Positions 1 through 7,816 of a stretch of DNA of 64,000 bases are shown here, piece by piece. Position 1 is the stretch's first letter. Every line of letters begins with the position of its first letter. The notes beneath the pieces are model-generated. The model saw only the letters and a list, made by a program, of their open reading frames with translations. It did no database searches and was not told the origin of the DNA. This stretch comes from CAZQKW01 sp964594075. Lineage in GTDB: Bacteria; Desulfobacterota; WTBG01; CAIYCZ01. Made by a program: the position numbers and the translations under genes. Where the stretch lies: assembly GCA_964594075.1 (NCBI GenBank), contig CAZQKW010000018.1, positions 1 through 64,000 on the forward strand, written 5' to 3'.

Positions 1-53
1 GCCACTTGTTTAGTGCCTTCTTCCCCTCTGCTTATGCCATCTCCACAATTTCT

Positions 54-335
54 ATGCCTGTTTTTTGGGGTAAGTCCTGTGAAAAAATTATCCTCTTTGG
101 ATCGTATATGAAAGGTAAACAGCATTAAGGCAGTGATATTGACCGTATTGTTATATCCAATGACTTTCAACTTCTGAATCTTCGAGAAAGGTTAAAACTA
201 TGAGGTTTAGCTGCCGGAAGAATTTTTGAACCGATAGAAGCGCTTCGATATACTGATAAGAAATTAGAAGTTGAGCCTCAAGGAAGCTTCCTGTGGAACA
301 TCCTGCATATTAATAATACAGATTATATTTCTTAA
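54..335 (+). pseudogene. Decayed nucleotidyltransferase (MNT-type) gene
   Basis: In the frame starting at 54 the translation contains GSYMKG followed by SDID, the GSxxxG...D-x-D signature of the DNA polymerase beta/MNT nucleotidyltransferase fold, then a segment resembling GLAARIFEPIEALGYT of minimal nucleotidyltransferases. The frame is broken by TAA at 126-128, between GSYMKG and SDID, and by TGA at 201-203; it ends at TAA 333-335. Both the stops and the retained family sequence are read directly. These proteins usually pair with a HEPN protein or small partner, and none is seen beside this copy. The true start may lie left of the window. A sequencing error is possible but two independent stops make decay more likely. 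Confidence 0.6.
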
Positions 336-563
336 AAATTTACGGCAAAAACGCTCCTCCTTTCCGGTTAATCTCTGATCATCAGCGCTCATTATTTCCT
401 GGTCACGCATTTTAAAAGATAAATTTTTGTTGACGCGCCAATTCCACCGTCTTATAGTTTTTTTTATAAAGGGACTTCCTGTCGAAGCTATGTATAACGC
501 GTCGGTTTTTAAAAAGTTTTTCAAAATAGTTCATTTGATATTAAAAATCAAAGGAGGTGTGGA
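336..563. other. Spacer ending in a strong ribosome binding site
   Basis: I see no convincing gene here. The far right end carries AAAGGAGGTGTGGA immediately before the ATG at 564, a near-perfect Shine-Dalgarno sequence for the Tat-exported protein. An 86-codon frame on the minus strand overlapping this spacer has no recognisable similarity or ribosome binding site and is not called. Confidence 0.4.
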
Positions 564-1649
564 ATGATAGAAAAAGCAAAATACATTTTATTGGAAAGCA
601 GTTCGTTTGGCAGAAGAAGTTTTATGAAGCTTGCTGGTCTCACCTCACTCATTACCGTGCTCCCCACATTTAAAACCAGAGAAGCGCATGCACGGTATAT
701 TTTGAATAGAAATTGGTGGAAATCGCGCCAAATATGGTCAACCGCAGATCAAGAATATAAAACTGTTGAATATTGCGTTCAGCACAACTTTAGGCAGGAA
801 AACGGCACAATCTGGTCAAATCTGGATAACCGGTGGCGGCGGTTTGAAGTTCGTCAACTGTCCGACGACTTTATGAAATGGGGCTGCTCCGAAAGATATT
901 TTTATTATGATGAACGGATCAACGTGGGAGAAGAGGGACCGCCAACAGTAATGAAAAACGGGGGCATTCACCACGGCATGGTTGCCACCTACGGAAACTG
1001 GATTGGCAGACGCGACAGCTCATTTCACTTAAACGTTGCCACCAAAGGCACCGCGCTCTGCCCCTCGCGAGAAACAATATTAGAGGTGCTGCCTGTTCTT
1101 GAACAGTTAAAAATTGATAACCCGCCTGACAGAATCACGCAGTATTATCAAATCATGCAAGGGATTTACAGTGATATAAACAACTTTGACAAGACAAAAT
1201 TGTTAACTCTTGAACTCTATACTCAGCCAACTGGCGGCACGCTGTATGATGCGGGATACAAAGAGACCCATACCTTTGCCAATATGATGGCAAATCCAAT
1301 TTGCACCATAGGGTTTATGCAGCAGGAACATCCGCAAAAAAATTATTTTGATCCTGATGGATCGGGCGGTTACAATGATTTTCCGTACGGTGTGCATTAT
1401 GAAGTCAGGGCAATACCCAAGGTTATACACTGCTGGGCGCCGCAGATGGGTAATGAATATGATGTGTTTAACTACAAGGACGCCGAAGACCCCGATGCGA
1501 TATTTGGCTACTGGGTCAATTTCCTCCACACTTTCTATCATGGCGGCAGAGCGAATATAACAACCGTTATTTACAATGTACATGAGCTGTTTAATAATAC
1601 GCCGCGTGACCCGGGACGGGGCATCAGAGTAGTTCCTCCTATTGGATAA
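564..1649 (+). CDS. Tat-exported protein of unknown function
   Basis: A 361-residue protein whose N-terminus holds FGRRSFMKLAG at about residues 16-26, a twin-arginine signal (S/T-R-R-x-F-L-K type), followed by a hydrophobic stretch and an AHA-like cleavage region near residue 43. It should therefore be exported folded to the periplasm. The mature part is rich in Trp, Tyr and Asn, has only five scattered cysteines and no CxxCH or ferredoxin motif, so the reason for Tat export (a bound cofactor or early folding) is not visible. A strong ribosome binding site fixes the ATG. It stands alone with no operon partner. I do not recognise the family; the export call is firm, the function unknown. Confidence 0.75.
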   Translation: MIEKAKYILLESSSFGRRSFMKLAGLTSLITVLPTFKTREAHARYILNRNWWKSRQIWSTADQEYKTVEYCVQHNFRQENGTIWSNLDNRWRRFEVRQLSDDFMKWGCSERYFYYDERINVGEEGPPTVMKNGGIHHGMVATYGNWIGRRDSSFHLNVATKGTALCPSRETILEVLPVLEQLKIDNPPDRITQYYQIMQGIYSDINNFDKTKLLTLELYTQPTGGTLYDAGYKETHTFANMMANPICTIGFMQQEHPQKNYFDPDGSGGYNDFPYGVHYEVRAIPKVIHCWAPQMGNEYDVFNYKDAEDPDAIFGYWVNFLHTFYHGGRANITTVIYNVHELFNNTPRDPGRGIRVVPPIG

Positions 1650-1720
1650 ATAAGGCTGGATGCAGAAAAGGGGACAGCGCCATTTGTTTATTGCAAAACT
1701 GCAAACAGAAGCAATTCACT

Positions 1721-1945
1721 ATGAAACACACCTATTTGGTTTGCGTATGTAATGAAGGCCATGAAGCTTCTCTGGCGTTGCATAAATTATTTGAGAAAAT
1801 TCATGACAAGGAAGCCGAAAAGCATAGCCAGGTGCGCATAATAGATGAGTCAGGCGAGGATTATATTTATCCGGCAAATTTTTTTGCACCTTTCAGACTT
1901 CCGGCTGAAACAAGGGAAAAAACCTCCATAGAACAAATTGCGTGA
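1721..1945 (+). CDS. Small conserved hypothetical protein (VCVxNEGxEASL type)
   Basis: A 74-residue soluble protein beginning MKHTYLVCV. It carries CNEGHEASL near the start and DESGEDYIYPANFF in the middle, a pattern I associate with a widespread family of about 70-residue bacterial proteins of unknown role. The frame is open from a TTG at 1691, but the ATG at 1721 gives the length and N-terminus usual for the family. There is no signal peptide or metal motif. No function can be assigned from the sequence; the family resemblance is from memory and the neighbours give no clue. Confidence 0.55.
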   Translation: MKHTYLVCVCNEGHEASLALHKLFEKIHDKEAEKHSQVRIIDESGEDYIYPANFFAPFRLPAETREKTSIEQIA

Positions 1946-2022
1946 GAAAACGTTATAGTCGTCCTTTTTATTTACGCAGGGTAGCAGCGTAAAATTCACA
2001 TATAAATGAAGGAGAAATATTG

Positions 2023-2232
2023 ATGGCAAGCGAATTGCCCCCTATTAATAAGAAAGCTTTGATTGTTACTGACCTTTGTGATGCGAATGAAGAGAAGCAA
2101 TATTGGCTATCGCAAACAATAGCTGATCGTTTGAATGCAATTGAATATAATCGGAGAATGGTTTATGGCGGCCATCGAACTTCATCCAGACTTCAAAGAT
2201 TTCTTGAGATTGCTGAACTCCCACGGCGTTGA
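2023..2232 (+). CDS. Small partner protein of a nucleotidyltransferase
   Basis: A 69-residue protein with a conserved-looking centre (EEKQYWLSQTIADRLNAIE) and the ending TSSRLQRFLEIAELPRR. Small proteins with this 'reYWl..t...Rl.alE...' start and 'sRLqrf.eva.lpRR' end are often encoded directly upstream of a nucleotidyltransferase-fold protein, which is what follows here. The ATG at 2023 is preceded by GAAGGAGAAATAT, a good ribosome binding site. Its last 68 bases overlap the next gene in another frame, implying translational coupling. A toxin-antitoxin-like or substrate-delivery role for the pair is possible but unproven. Confidence 0.55.
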   Translation: MASELPPINKKALIVTDLCDANEEKQYWLSQTIADRLNAIEYNRRMVYGGHRTSSRLQRFLEIAELPRR

Positions 2233-2614
2233 GTACCTTGTGGTCGGTGGCTATGCCGTAGGATATTACGGCTATCCCCGTGCGACCGGAGACATGGATA
2301 TTTGGATCGCGATCAATGAAGTGAATGCTGAAAGGGTAGCACAAGTTCTCCGGGAATTTGGAATGCCTGAACTGCAAGCAACAAAGCAGCTATTTATTGA
2401 AAAAGACAAAATCATTAGAATGGGAATTCCTCCGGTTCGGATTGAATTAATAACGGGGGCATCTGGCGTAGCATTTGATGAATGCTACGCACGCCGTGAA
2501 ATTGTAGAAATTGATGATATACCTGTAAACTTCATATCCTTAGATGATCTAAAGTTAAATAAAAGGGCGGCAGGGAGGCATAAAGATTTAGAGGATATAG
2601 AACATCTTCCCTAA
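2165..2614 (+). CDS. Nucleotidyltransferase-fold protein (AbiEii/DUF6036-like)
   Basis: A 149-residue protein reading from ATG 2165. The N-terminal half has FLRLLNSHGVEYLVVGGYAV, then YPRATGDMDIWI, which gives the GG-x(n)-D-x-D pattern of minimal nucleotidyltransferases with aspartates in TGDMDIW as metal ligands. The C-terminal part (ISLDDLKLNKRAAGRHKDLEDIEHL) matches the 'K..agR.kDl.Di..L' ending of the same group. It overlaps the upstream small protein by 68 bases. The substrate is unknown; such proteins include antitoxin-neutralised toxins and tRNA or protein nucleotidylating enzymes. The fold call is good; the role is open. Confidence 0.75.
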   Translation: MAAIELHPDFKDFLRLLNSHGVEYLVVGGYAVGYYGYPRATGDMDIWIAINEVNAERVAQVLREFGMPELQATKQLFIEKDKIIRMGIPPVRIELITGASGVAFDECYARREIVEIDDIPVNFISLDDLKLNKRAAGRHKDLEDIEHLP

Positions 2615-2727
2615 TACCCGCGGCAACTGTGCCTGGATTTGTTTGCTGGTTATACTGTTCATTAATTCGAAAACATTACGAACAAGCATACAATGAAATT
2701 GCAAAAAATGTTTTTAAGATTCTGCTC

Positions 2728-2883
2728 ATGAAATCACCAGAGGCTGAAGACGATTTTGTTAATTTGCCCCCATCGGAATGTTTGTCTTTGGTTTGGGAAT
2801 TAACAAAGGAAGTTTTTTCTTTATCAGGAGATTGTGATGTTGAATCAAGATTACAAAGGAATGTTGTCACTATAATTAAATAA
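2728..2883 (+). CDS. Possible orphan small nucleotidyltransferase-partner protein, perhaps decayed
   Basis: A 51-residue frame from ATG 2728, with MKSPEAEDDFVNLPPSECLSL, then VESRLQRNVV near the end. The 'LpP.ErL.lvw.lt' and 'sRLqR.v' pattern resembles another class of small partner proteins found before nucleotidyltransferase genes, but no such gene follows. The frame is open upstream to 2629 without family likeness, and there is no convincing ribosome binding site, so it may be a remnant. Confidence 0.3.
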   Translation: MKSPEAEDDFVNLPPSECLSLVWELTKEVFSLSGDCDVESRLQRNVVTIIK

Positions 2884-2919
2884 TGAGGATGCAGTTTTTA
2901 AACTAATTTGGAGTAACGT

Positions 2920-3795
2920 ATGGACTGGGATACAGAAGCGCTCAAAATCGTTGAAGAGATACCATTGCCGCCCATGATAGCGCATTTTGCAAAAATGGAT
3001 GCCGAGCGGAGAGCAAAGAAAAAGGGCGAGACACGGGTTACAGTAGAGACGGCGCGGGAAACCGAGCACGGCTACGAGCAGGCGCTGGGACGAGAAGCGG
3101 TTGAGCTCATGCGCAGGATGGCACGCGGGGAAGATACCGGTCTTCCGGATGAGTTTTATGTTGCAGAGCCTGAAGAACTATATTCCATTCAACTCTGTCC
3201 GGCGCAGTATGGCGCCAGCACCATGGAAAAGCGCGAACAGATGCGCCAGCTTTTAACCCCGCTGCGAAATAAACTAAAAGAGTTGGGCGTCACGCAAATT
3301 ATTATGGACAAAGCGCAGACCTCAATCATGTCGCACCATATGCTCAGGATCGGGCTTACCGGGTGTCCCAACGCATGTTTTTCGCCATATTTCCAGGATA
3401 TTGCAATCCTTGGAGTTTACGAGGTGGGTGTTGAGGGTAGAAAATGCACCCAGTGCGGCACCTGTGTCGCGTATTGTTCAGCAGGCGCGATCAGCCTGGG
3501 AGACGAAGGGCCGGTTATTGACGCGGCACGATGCATCAAATGTTCTGGCTGTGTGGAACAGTGTGAACAGGGGGTTTTCTTTACCGCGCGGAAAGGCTAC
3601 AAAGTTGCGCTGGGTGGAACGGGTGCCCGACGGCCGCGCATTGCGCAGACGGTTACTGAATTTACTGATCTCCAGGGTGTGTTGAAAATAATTGAGAAGG
3701 TGGTTTTGCTGCTCAGAGATACGCCCATGGACGGTCGTGTCATCTCAGTCCATGAATTAATAGACCGGCATGGTTTAGAGGCGTTTGAAATATAA
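2920..3795 (+). CDS. PCP_red domain / sulfite-reductase-like Fe-S protein with two ferredoxin clusters
   Basis: A 291-residue cytoplasmic protein. Residues 1-55 (MDWDTEALKIVEEIPLPPMI, then RAKKKGETRVTVETA) resemble the small PCP_red domain known from the C-terminus of dark-operative protochlorophyllide reductase subunit B. A central region has LCPAQYG at about 92-98 and GLTGCPNAC at about 145-153, the second being like the C-x3-C of the sirohaem-[4Fe-4S] region of nitrite/sulfite reductases; the second Cys of the expected first pair is missing. Two ferredoxin motifs follow: CTQCGTCVAYC (176-186) and CIKCSGCVEQC. It may be an electron carrier derived from a sulfite-reductase-like protein. It lies convergent to the receiver gene of the hydrogenase region; TTGGAGTAACGT precedes the start. 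Confidence 0.7.
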   Translation: MDWDTEALKIVEEIPLPPMIAHFAKMDAERRAKKKGETRVTVETARETEHGYEQALGREAVELMRRMARGEDTGLPDEFYVAEPEELYSIQLCPAQYGASTMEKREQMRQLLTPLRNKLKELGVTQIIMDKAQTSIMSHHMLRIGLTGCPNACFSPYFQDIAILGVYEVGVEGRKCTQCGTCVAYCSAGAISLGDEGPVIDAARCIKCSGCVEQCEQGVFFTARKGYKVALGGTGARRPRIAQTVTEFTDLQGVLKIIEKVVLLLRDTPMDGRVISVHELIDRHGLEAFEI

Positions 3796-3826
3796 ACCCG
3801 TTTTTTTTATTACACTGCAACACGGC

Positions 3827-4228
3827 TTAGATATATTTCTGAACCGCCTTGAGCAATTCGTCAAAATTTACCGGTTTGGTCAAGAAATCTTCCACGCCCG
3901 GCAAAAAACTTTCCTCCATATCAAGAGAGAAACGGGAATTTGTTACCTGATTGATGGCAGTAAGCATTATGATGGGTATATCTTTAAATTCCTTATATTT
4001 TGAGGTCGGCCGGTTGCTTCTGATCATATCAGCTATTTCAAACCCTTCGGTGTCGGTATCCATCATAATATCAAGAATAATCAGGTCCGGCTTCTCTGCA
4101 ACGAGTTTTTTGAGGCCTTCGCTGCCGCTGTAGGCTTCTACGGTTTCGTAGCCTTTGCTTTTAAGGACATGGGAGAGGCTGCTGACCTGATCTTGATCAT
4201 CATCTACGATTAAAATTTTTTTGGCCAT
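3827..4228 (-). CDS. Stand-alone response regulator receiver (CheY-like)
   Basis: A 133-residue single receiver domain. The acidic pocket is seen in KILIVDDDQDQ, the phospho-acceptor Asp lies in PDLIILDIMMDTD, the Thr switch in PIIMLTA and the conserved Lys in DFLTKPV. No output domain follows, so it signals by protein contact. The start MAKKILIV at 4228 is chosen because GGAGCTTTAT precedes it; the frame extends four codons further without a site. It follows the hydrogenase operon on the same strand, separated by a repeat with terminal inverted repeats. Together with the receiver-kinase hybrid at the other end of the cluster it may form a phosphorelay; that is inference. Confidence 0.9.
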   Translation of the reverse strand: MAKKILIVDDDQDQVSSLSHVLKSKGYETVEAYSGSEGLKKLVAEKPDLIILDIMMDTDTEGFEIADMIRSNRPTSKYKEFKDIPIIMLTAINQVTNSRFSLDMEESFLPGVEDFLTKPVNFDELLKAVQKYI

Positions 4229-4262
4229 ATAAAGCTCCAATTTAAACCCAACATACGAATCT

Positions 4263-4375
4263 CTAAAAGGTTGTTGAAAAACATAGATGCAGTTCTCATG
4301 TATTGCATTAATCTAACTGCTCGTGATGAGATGGTTCACTCCGTTCAGAATGACACTTTTTCAACATCCTGTTAG
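4263..4375. repeat. Dispersed repeat R1, complete copy with terminal inverted repeats (MITE-like)
   Basis: The left end CTAAAAGGTTGTTGAAAAA (4263-4281) is the reverse complement, at 17 of 19 positions, of the right end TTTTTCAACATCCTGTTAG (4357-4375). The interior contains TTCACTCCGTTCAGAATGACAC, the sequence shared with partial copies at about 16577, 25108, 47877, 52768 and 63808. It lies exactly between the hydrogenase NuoB-like gene and the receiver gene. It encodes no protein and could be a non-autonomous mobile element or a REP-like structure. Confidence 0.6.
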
Positions 4376-4378
4376 TAT

Positions 4379-4909
4379 TTAATCTTCCAACAGTTTATAA
4401 ATAACGTTTCTCTCTTCCCAGGCTTTTTTGCGAGCATACATGTCAATGGGGAATTCCATCTGTTTAAGCTCCACCGGTGATGCCTGTTTATCCACCAGTC
4501 CCAGGGCTAATGCAACACCATAGATGATCGCTTCCGGTCTTGGCGGACAGCCGGGAACAAAATAATTTACCGGCACCGCTTTTTCCGCCCCGCCGCACAC
4601 ATTATAGCAGTCAAACCATACATTGCCGCCAATGGTGCAGGAACCGATGCCGAAAACCAGTTTAGGATTGGGCATTGCTTCATAGGCGCGCTTGACCAGC
4701 GGGAGTGTGGGACGGGTAACTGCGCCCGATATGAGCATAACATCGCCATGCCGTGGCGAGGTGACCAGTTTCATCCCAAAGCGCTCTATATCATAAAACG
4801 GGGTCAGAACATTCAAAATTTCAATATCACAACCATTGCAGGCGCCGGAATTACAATGATACACCCACAGAGACCGGGGAAACATTTTTTTGGCAAGATG
4901 TGCTAACAT
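4379..4909 (-). CDS. Group 4 [NiFe] hydrogenase small subunit, NuoB/HycG-like
   Basis: A 176-residue protein of the NuoB/HycG/EchC family, which binds the proximal [4Fe-4S] cluster that passes electrons to or from the [NiFe] centre. The ligands are visible in SGACNGCDIE, FGIGSCTIGGN and VPGCPPRPE (pattern CxxC...C...C). There is no Tat signal, as expected for group 4 enzymes facing the cytoplasm. It is the last gene of the operon, three bases after the NuoI-like gene, with AGGAG inside that gene's end as its ribosome binding site. Partners should be the NuoCD-like large subunit and the NuoI-like ferredoxin. The NiFe motifs in the large subunit mark this as hydrogenase, not complex I. Confidence 0.93.
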   Translation of the reverse strand: MLAHLAKKMFPRSLWVYHCNSGACNGCDIEILNVLTPFYDIERFGMKLVTSPRHGDVMLISGAVTRPTLPLVKRAYEAMPNPKLVFGIGSCTIGGNVWFDCYNVCGGAEKAVPVNYFVPGCPPRPEAIIYGVALALGLVDKQASPVELKQMEFPIDMYARKKAWEERNVIYKLLED

Positions 4910-4912
4910 TGC

Positions 4913-5458
4913 TCACGCTCCTATTTTTTCTGGTCTTTTGTATTTCTCAGTCTTTTCAAGCAGCGCTGGGTCAAGGTGTTCAGAGCTGACCGGTATAACT
5001 GCCCGCACTTCCAGATTGTCATACCGATAGCCTTTCAGACTCATCCGGTCTATGGCATTGGTTGTTTCATGCTCATAACAGCGTCCGCAGCGCTTGCAGG
5101 TTGCCATGAACAGTTCCATCGTCAGCGTTATATCGGCCTTATTCTCTGTTGCCAGTTCAAATTTGTCGGTCATGGTAATGGCGTCTTCCGGACACACATC
5201 CGCGCAGCGGCCGCAATAGGTGCAGCGTGAACCGTCGTATACCATGACGCGCACTTCCTGGCAAATATCGCGCGTCATGATGGTGCGGGCCGGGCAATGG
5301 GCTGCGCAGCCCCCGCAGCCAATACATTTATGATGATCCCAGGATGGCTGTCCCCGATATTCAGAAGGCACCGGATGAGGTTCATAGGGATATTTTAACG
5401 TTACCACGCCGGGCTTGAGGGCCATTACAACCTGTTTAATTTTGCTGGTCAGCCACAC
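4913..5458 (-). CDS. Ferredoxin-like electron-transfer subunit, NuoI/HycF-like
   Basis: A 181-residue polyferredoxin with two classical [4Fe-4S] motifs, CIGCGGCAAHC and CTYCGRCADVC, the NuoI/HycF pattern. A third, incomplete motif CKRCGRC lies near the C-terminus, about residue 120, and could bind a metal or be a remnant cluster site. It should wire the HydB/HydG side to the NuoB-like subunit. The start is GTG at 5458 with AAGGAGAACCATC before it; the reading is fixed by that site. It sits between the large- and small-subunit genes, as in formate hydrogenlyase and Ech-type operons. Function as an internal wire is family knowledge; the donor is inferred. Confidence 0.9.
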   Translation of the reverse strand: MWLTSKIKQVVMALKPGVVTLKYPYEPHPVPSEYRGQPSWDHHKCIGCGGCAAHCPARTIMTRDICQEVRVMVYDGSRCTYCGRCADVCPEDAITMTDKFELATENKADITLTMELFMATCKRCGRCYEHETTNAIDRMSLKGYRYDNLEVRAVIPVSSEHLDPALLEKTEKYKRPEKIGA

Positions 5459-5536
5459 GATGGTTCTCCTTTTCGTTAAATACAGAATTCGAATTTTTAA
5501 CTTCTAAACGCCTGTTTAGCAAGTAGTATTAAGTGC

Positions 5537-7210
5537 CTATAACTTTTTCTGCGCTATTGTTTCCAGTTCAGCTTTGGACAAAACCTTGACGCCGCCATTT
5601 CGTATATCAACCACTTCAACGCGTTCCGTGCACGAGAAGCACGGGTCAATGCTGCCGATAATGATGGGTGCATCAGCAAGCTCATTGTTCAAGAGCATCA
5701 GCGGCACTCCTTGAAGGTTAGGATAGGTGGGCGCGCGCACCCGCCACCGCTCAGGACGATTGTCCTCACCGGTTATGAGGTAGTGCACCACTTCTCCGCG
5801 GGGGGCCTCAACGCCGGCGATGGCATGGCTGAACGGCTTAATCGGTTCTGCCAGTTCGGTCAGGATGGGACCGTCATCTGGCAGTTTATCCAGCGCCTGG
5901 CGGATGATATTGATTGCTTCAAATGTTTCCAGCACGCGCACCAGCACGGTACCCCACACATCGCACGTATCAACTACCGGCACGCTGAACTGCATGTCAT
6001 CATAGGCTGCGTAGGGATGGTCTCGCCGCGCATCGATATCAACGCCCCGGGCGCGGGCTACCGGGCCGACCAAGCTCCATTTAATAGTATCCTCCTTGGT
6101 GATGCAACCGACTTCCTTGGTGCGCCTATGGATGGAGGTGTCGCCGACGATCGCATTCTTTATGACCAGCATCTCTTCTTCGATCGTTTTAATGACATTG
6201 AGAATATCCTGCTTAATTTCAGGCGTTATATCCCGGCGCACGCCGCCGACCACAATCATGCCGTAGGTTTTGCGGTTTCCGGTCATCCGTTCGCCAAGCC
6301 ACATGATGGGTTCTCTGACCCGCCATGAATGCATGAATACCGTGTTAAACCCGATAAGGTGGCCGGCAACACCCAGCCAGAGAAGATGGGAGTGAATGCG
6401 CTCAATCTCAAGCATGATGGTGCGGATATACTCAGCGCGGCGGGAAATTTTTATATCTCCCGCAGCCTCCACCGCTTGGGCATACGAGGTGGCATGAACT
6501 GAACCGCAGATGCCGCAGATTCGTTCCGCCACGAACGGTATCTCATTATACGTCAACTGGGTCTGGCAGAGCTTTTCAATGCCGCGGTGAATCATAAATC
6601 CGCGGTAGTCGCAGCCTTTTATCGTTTCCCCGTCAACATACAGCGCAAAATGGGCCGGCTCATGGAGCGTGGGATGATACGGGCCAACCGGCACTACCGT
6701 ACAGCCATCGGGACATTCATCAAGTTGATAGGCTACTCCTTCCGCAGAGGGAGGCTGGATGTTCCAGGGCACGGTTTTGCGCAGCGGATAGAGACCTTCC
6801 GGCCAGTCGTCTGCCAGAACCAGACGCTTGGGCTTGGGATGTCCGCTAAACTTTATGCCCAGATGATCCATGAACTCCCGTTCCGACCATCCGGCATTGG
6901 GTATAGCGGGGGTTATGGAATCCATGACCGGCTTGTCTTCCGGAACAGCGGTTCTGATGGCACAGTATATATTGTCACGGTCAAAGGCAAAGGTATGAAT
7001 CATGCCCAGGGTTTTGTCGCGTTCAATGTTGTCATAGCCCACGCTTACCAGATAGCGGGCGCCCATGCCGACCAGAGCAGTGCAGACATCCCTGATGGTT
7101 TCCTTTTTTATATCAATGAAAAACTGCGTCGGCCGCGGCTGATCCACGTTGACAATCGCATCCTTAAATTTGTTTGCGAGGTGCTGCTTTATTTCATCAA
7201 TCCGGGGCAT
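5537..7210 (-). CDS. Group 4 [NiFe] hydrogenase large subunit, NuoC-NuoD/HycE-like fusion
   Basis: A 557-residue fusion. Residues 1-145 form a NuoC-like domain (GWSEREFMDHLGIKFSGHP, then DDWPEGLYPLRK); the rest is NuoD/HycE-like. Both nickel-binding motifs are intact: RICGICG with C232 and C235, and DPCFSC with C524 and C527, so this is a true hydrogenase. A 27-residue tail follows the CTER after the last ligand; in HycE-type enzymes a similar tail is removed by a protease once nickel is inserted, and a HycI-like protease gene lies just upstream. It makes or consumes H2 on the cytoplasmic side and couples to the membrane arm. A 99-base gap separates it from the protease gene. Confidence 0.95.
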   Translation of the reverse strand: MPRIDEIKQHLANKFKDAIVNVDQPRPTQFFIDIKKETIRDVCTALVGMGARYLVSVGYDNIERDKTLGMIHTFAFDRDNIYCAIRTAVPEDKPVMDSITPAIPNAGWSEREFMDHLGIKFSGHPKPKRLVLADDWPEGLYPLRKTVPWNIQPPSAEGVAYQLDECPDGCTVVPVGPYHPTLHEPAHFALYVDGETIKGCDYRGFMIHRGIEKLCQTQLTYNEIPFVAERICGICGSVHATSYAQAVEAAGDIKISRRAEYIRTIMLEIERIHSHLLWLGVAGHLIGFNTVFMHSWRVREPIMWLGERMTGNRKTYGMIVVGGVRRDITPEIKQDILNVIKTIEEEMLVIKNAIVGDTSIHRRTKEVGCITKEDTIKWSLVGPVARARGVDIDARRDHPYAAYDDMQFSVPVVDTCDVWGTVLVRVLETFEAINIIRQALDKLPDDGPILTELAEPIKPFSHAIAGVEAPRGEVVHYLITGEDNRPERWRVRAPTYPNLQGVPLMLLNNELADAPIIIGSIDPCFSCTERVEVVDIRNGGVKVLSKAELETIAQKKL

Positions 7211-7309
7211 ACAAGTACCTCATGAAAGAAAAACGGTAAAAAACTACAGAAGGCGGACAGCAAAGAAAAACCATGTGAAACCTGTCTGGCGTTCTGCCGC
7301 CTGATCCTC

Positions 7310-7816
7310 TCACTGTTTATACACATATTCATTGTTGTTGCTGCCTATAATCTCAACAATAATATCTTTCAGAATATCTGCGCTTCGCTGCACATCTTCT
7401 GATAAGCCGCGGCCAAAATCAGTGTCGCGCGCTTCAACGCCGAGCAAATAGGTTTTTTTCCCGCACTCTTCAAGGATCTTGCCGCACATAGCCAAGGAGA
7501 GTTTATGGGTGGAATAGTCGTCCAGTATTTCATCGCATTTTGTTAATCGCCCGAACACAATGGATCCGGGTGTGGTCGTTGCCCGCACCGCATCAATAAT
7601 CAATACATTATCGCAGTCAAGATCGGCGATTTTGAACACATAATTTTCAATCACATCCTCAACGTTCAACAGCAGCACTTTTTCGGAGTGCACGGTCCCC
7701 TGCAATTCGTCCACCACATAGAGGCCGACGGCGTCGTCTTTGCGCAAATAATTGCCCATGCCCACAATGCAGGTTTTTTTCTTCACCACTTCCATGATGT
7801 CGGTGATCAGGCTCAT
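7310..7816 (-). CDS. Hydrogenase maturation protease, HycI/HyaD family
   Basis: A 168-residue protein with the family start CIVGMGNYLRKDDAVGLYVVDEL, in which the Asp of DDAVG helps bind nickel, and the central VLIIDAVRATTTPGS with the second ligand Asp. LGVEARDTDFGRGLS near the C-terminus is the usual 'lGv.P....g.gLS' block. It should cut the C-terminal tail of the neighbouring large subunit. Its ATG overlaps the stop of the HydG-like gene (TAATG). The next Met, in MEVVKKK 21 bases downstream, is an alternative start. Assignment is secure at family level. Confidence 0.9.
   Translation of the reverse strand: MSLITDIMEVVKKKTCIVGMGNYLRKDDAVGLYVVDELQGTVHSEKVLLLNVEDVIENYVFKIADLDCDNVLIIDAVRATTTPGSIVFGRLTKCDEILDDYSTHKLSLAMCGKILEECGKKTYLLGVEARDTDFGRGLSEDVQRSADILKDIIVEIIGSNNNEYVYKQ

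Noticed and set aside
1203..1583. Open frames on both strands inside the Tat-protein gene
   Set aside because: They lie wholly within the coding region of the exported protein, lack ribosome binding sites and show no family resemblance; they are frame shadows.
4263..4375. CRISPR array from repeated spacer sequences
   Set aside because: The repeats are dispersed singly across the window, not clustered with regular spacers.
5711..6328. Plus-strand 205-codon frame opposite the hydrogenase large subunit
   Set aside because: It is the reverse of a strongly conserved gene, with no ribosome binding site or recognisable motif.
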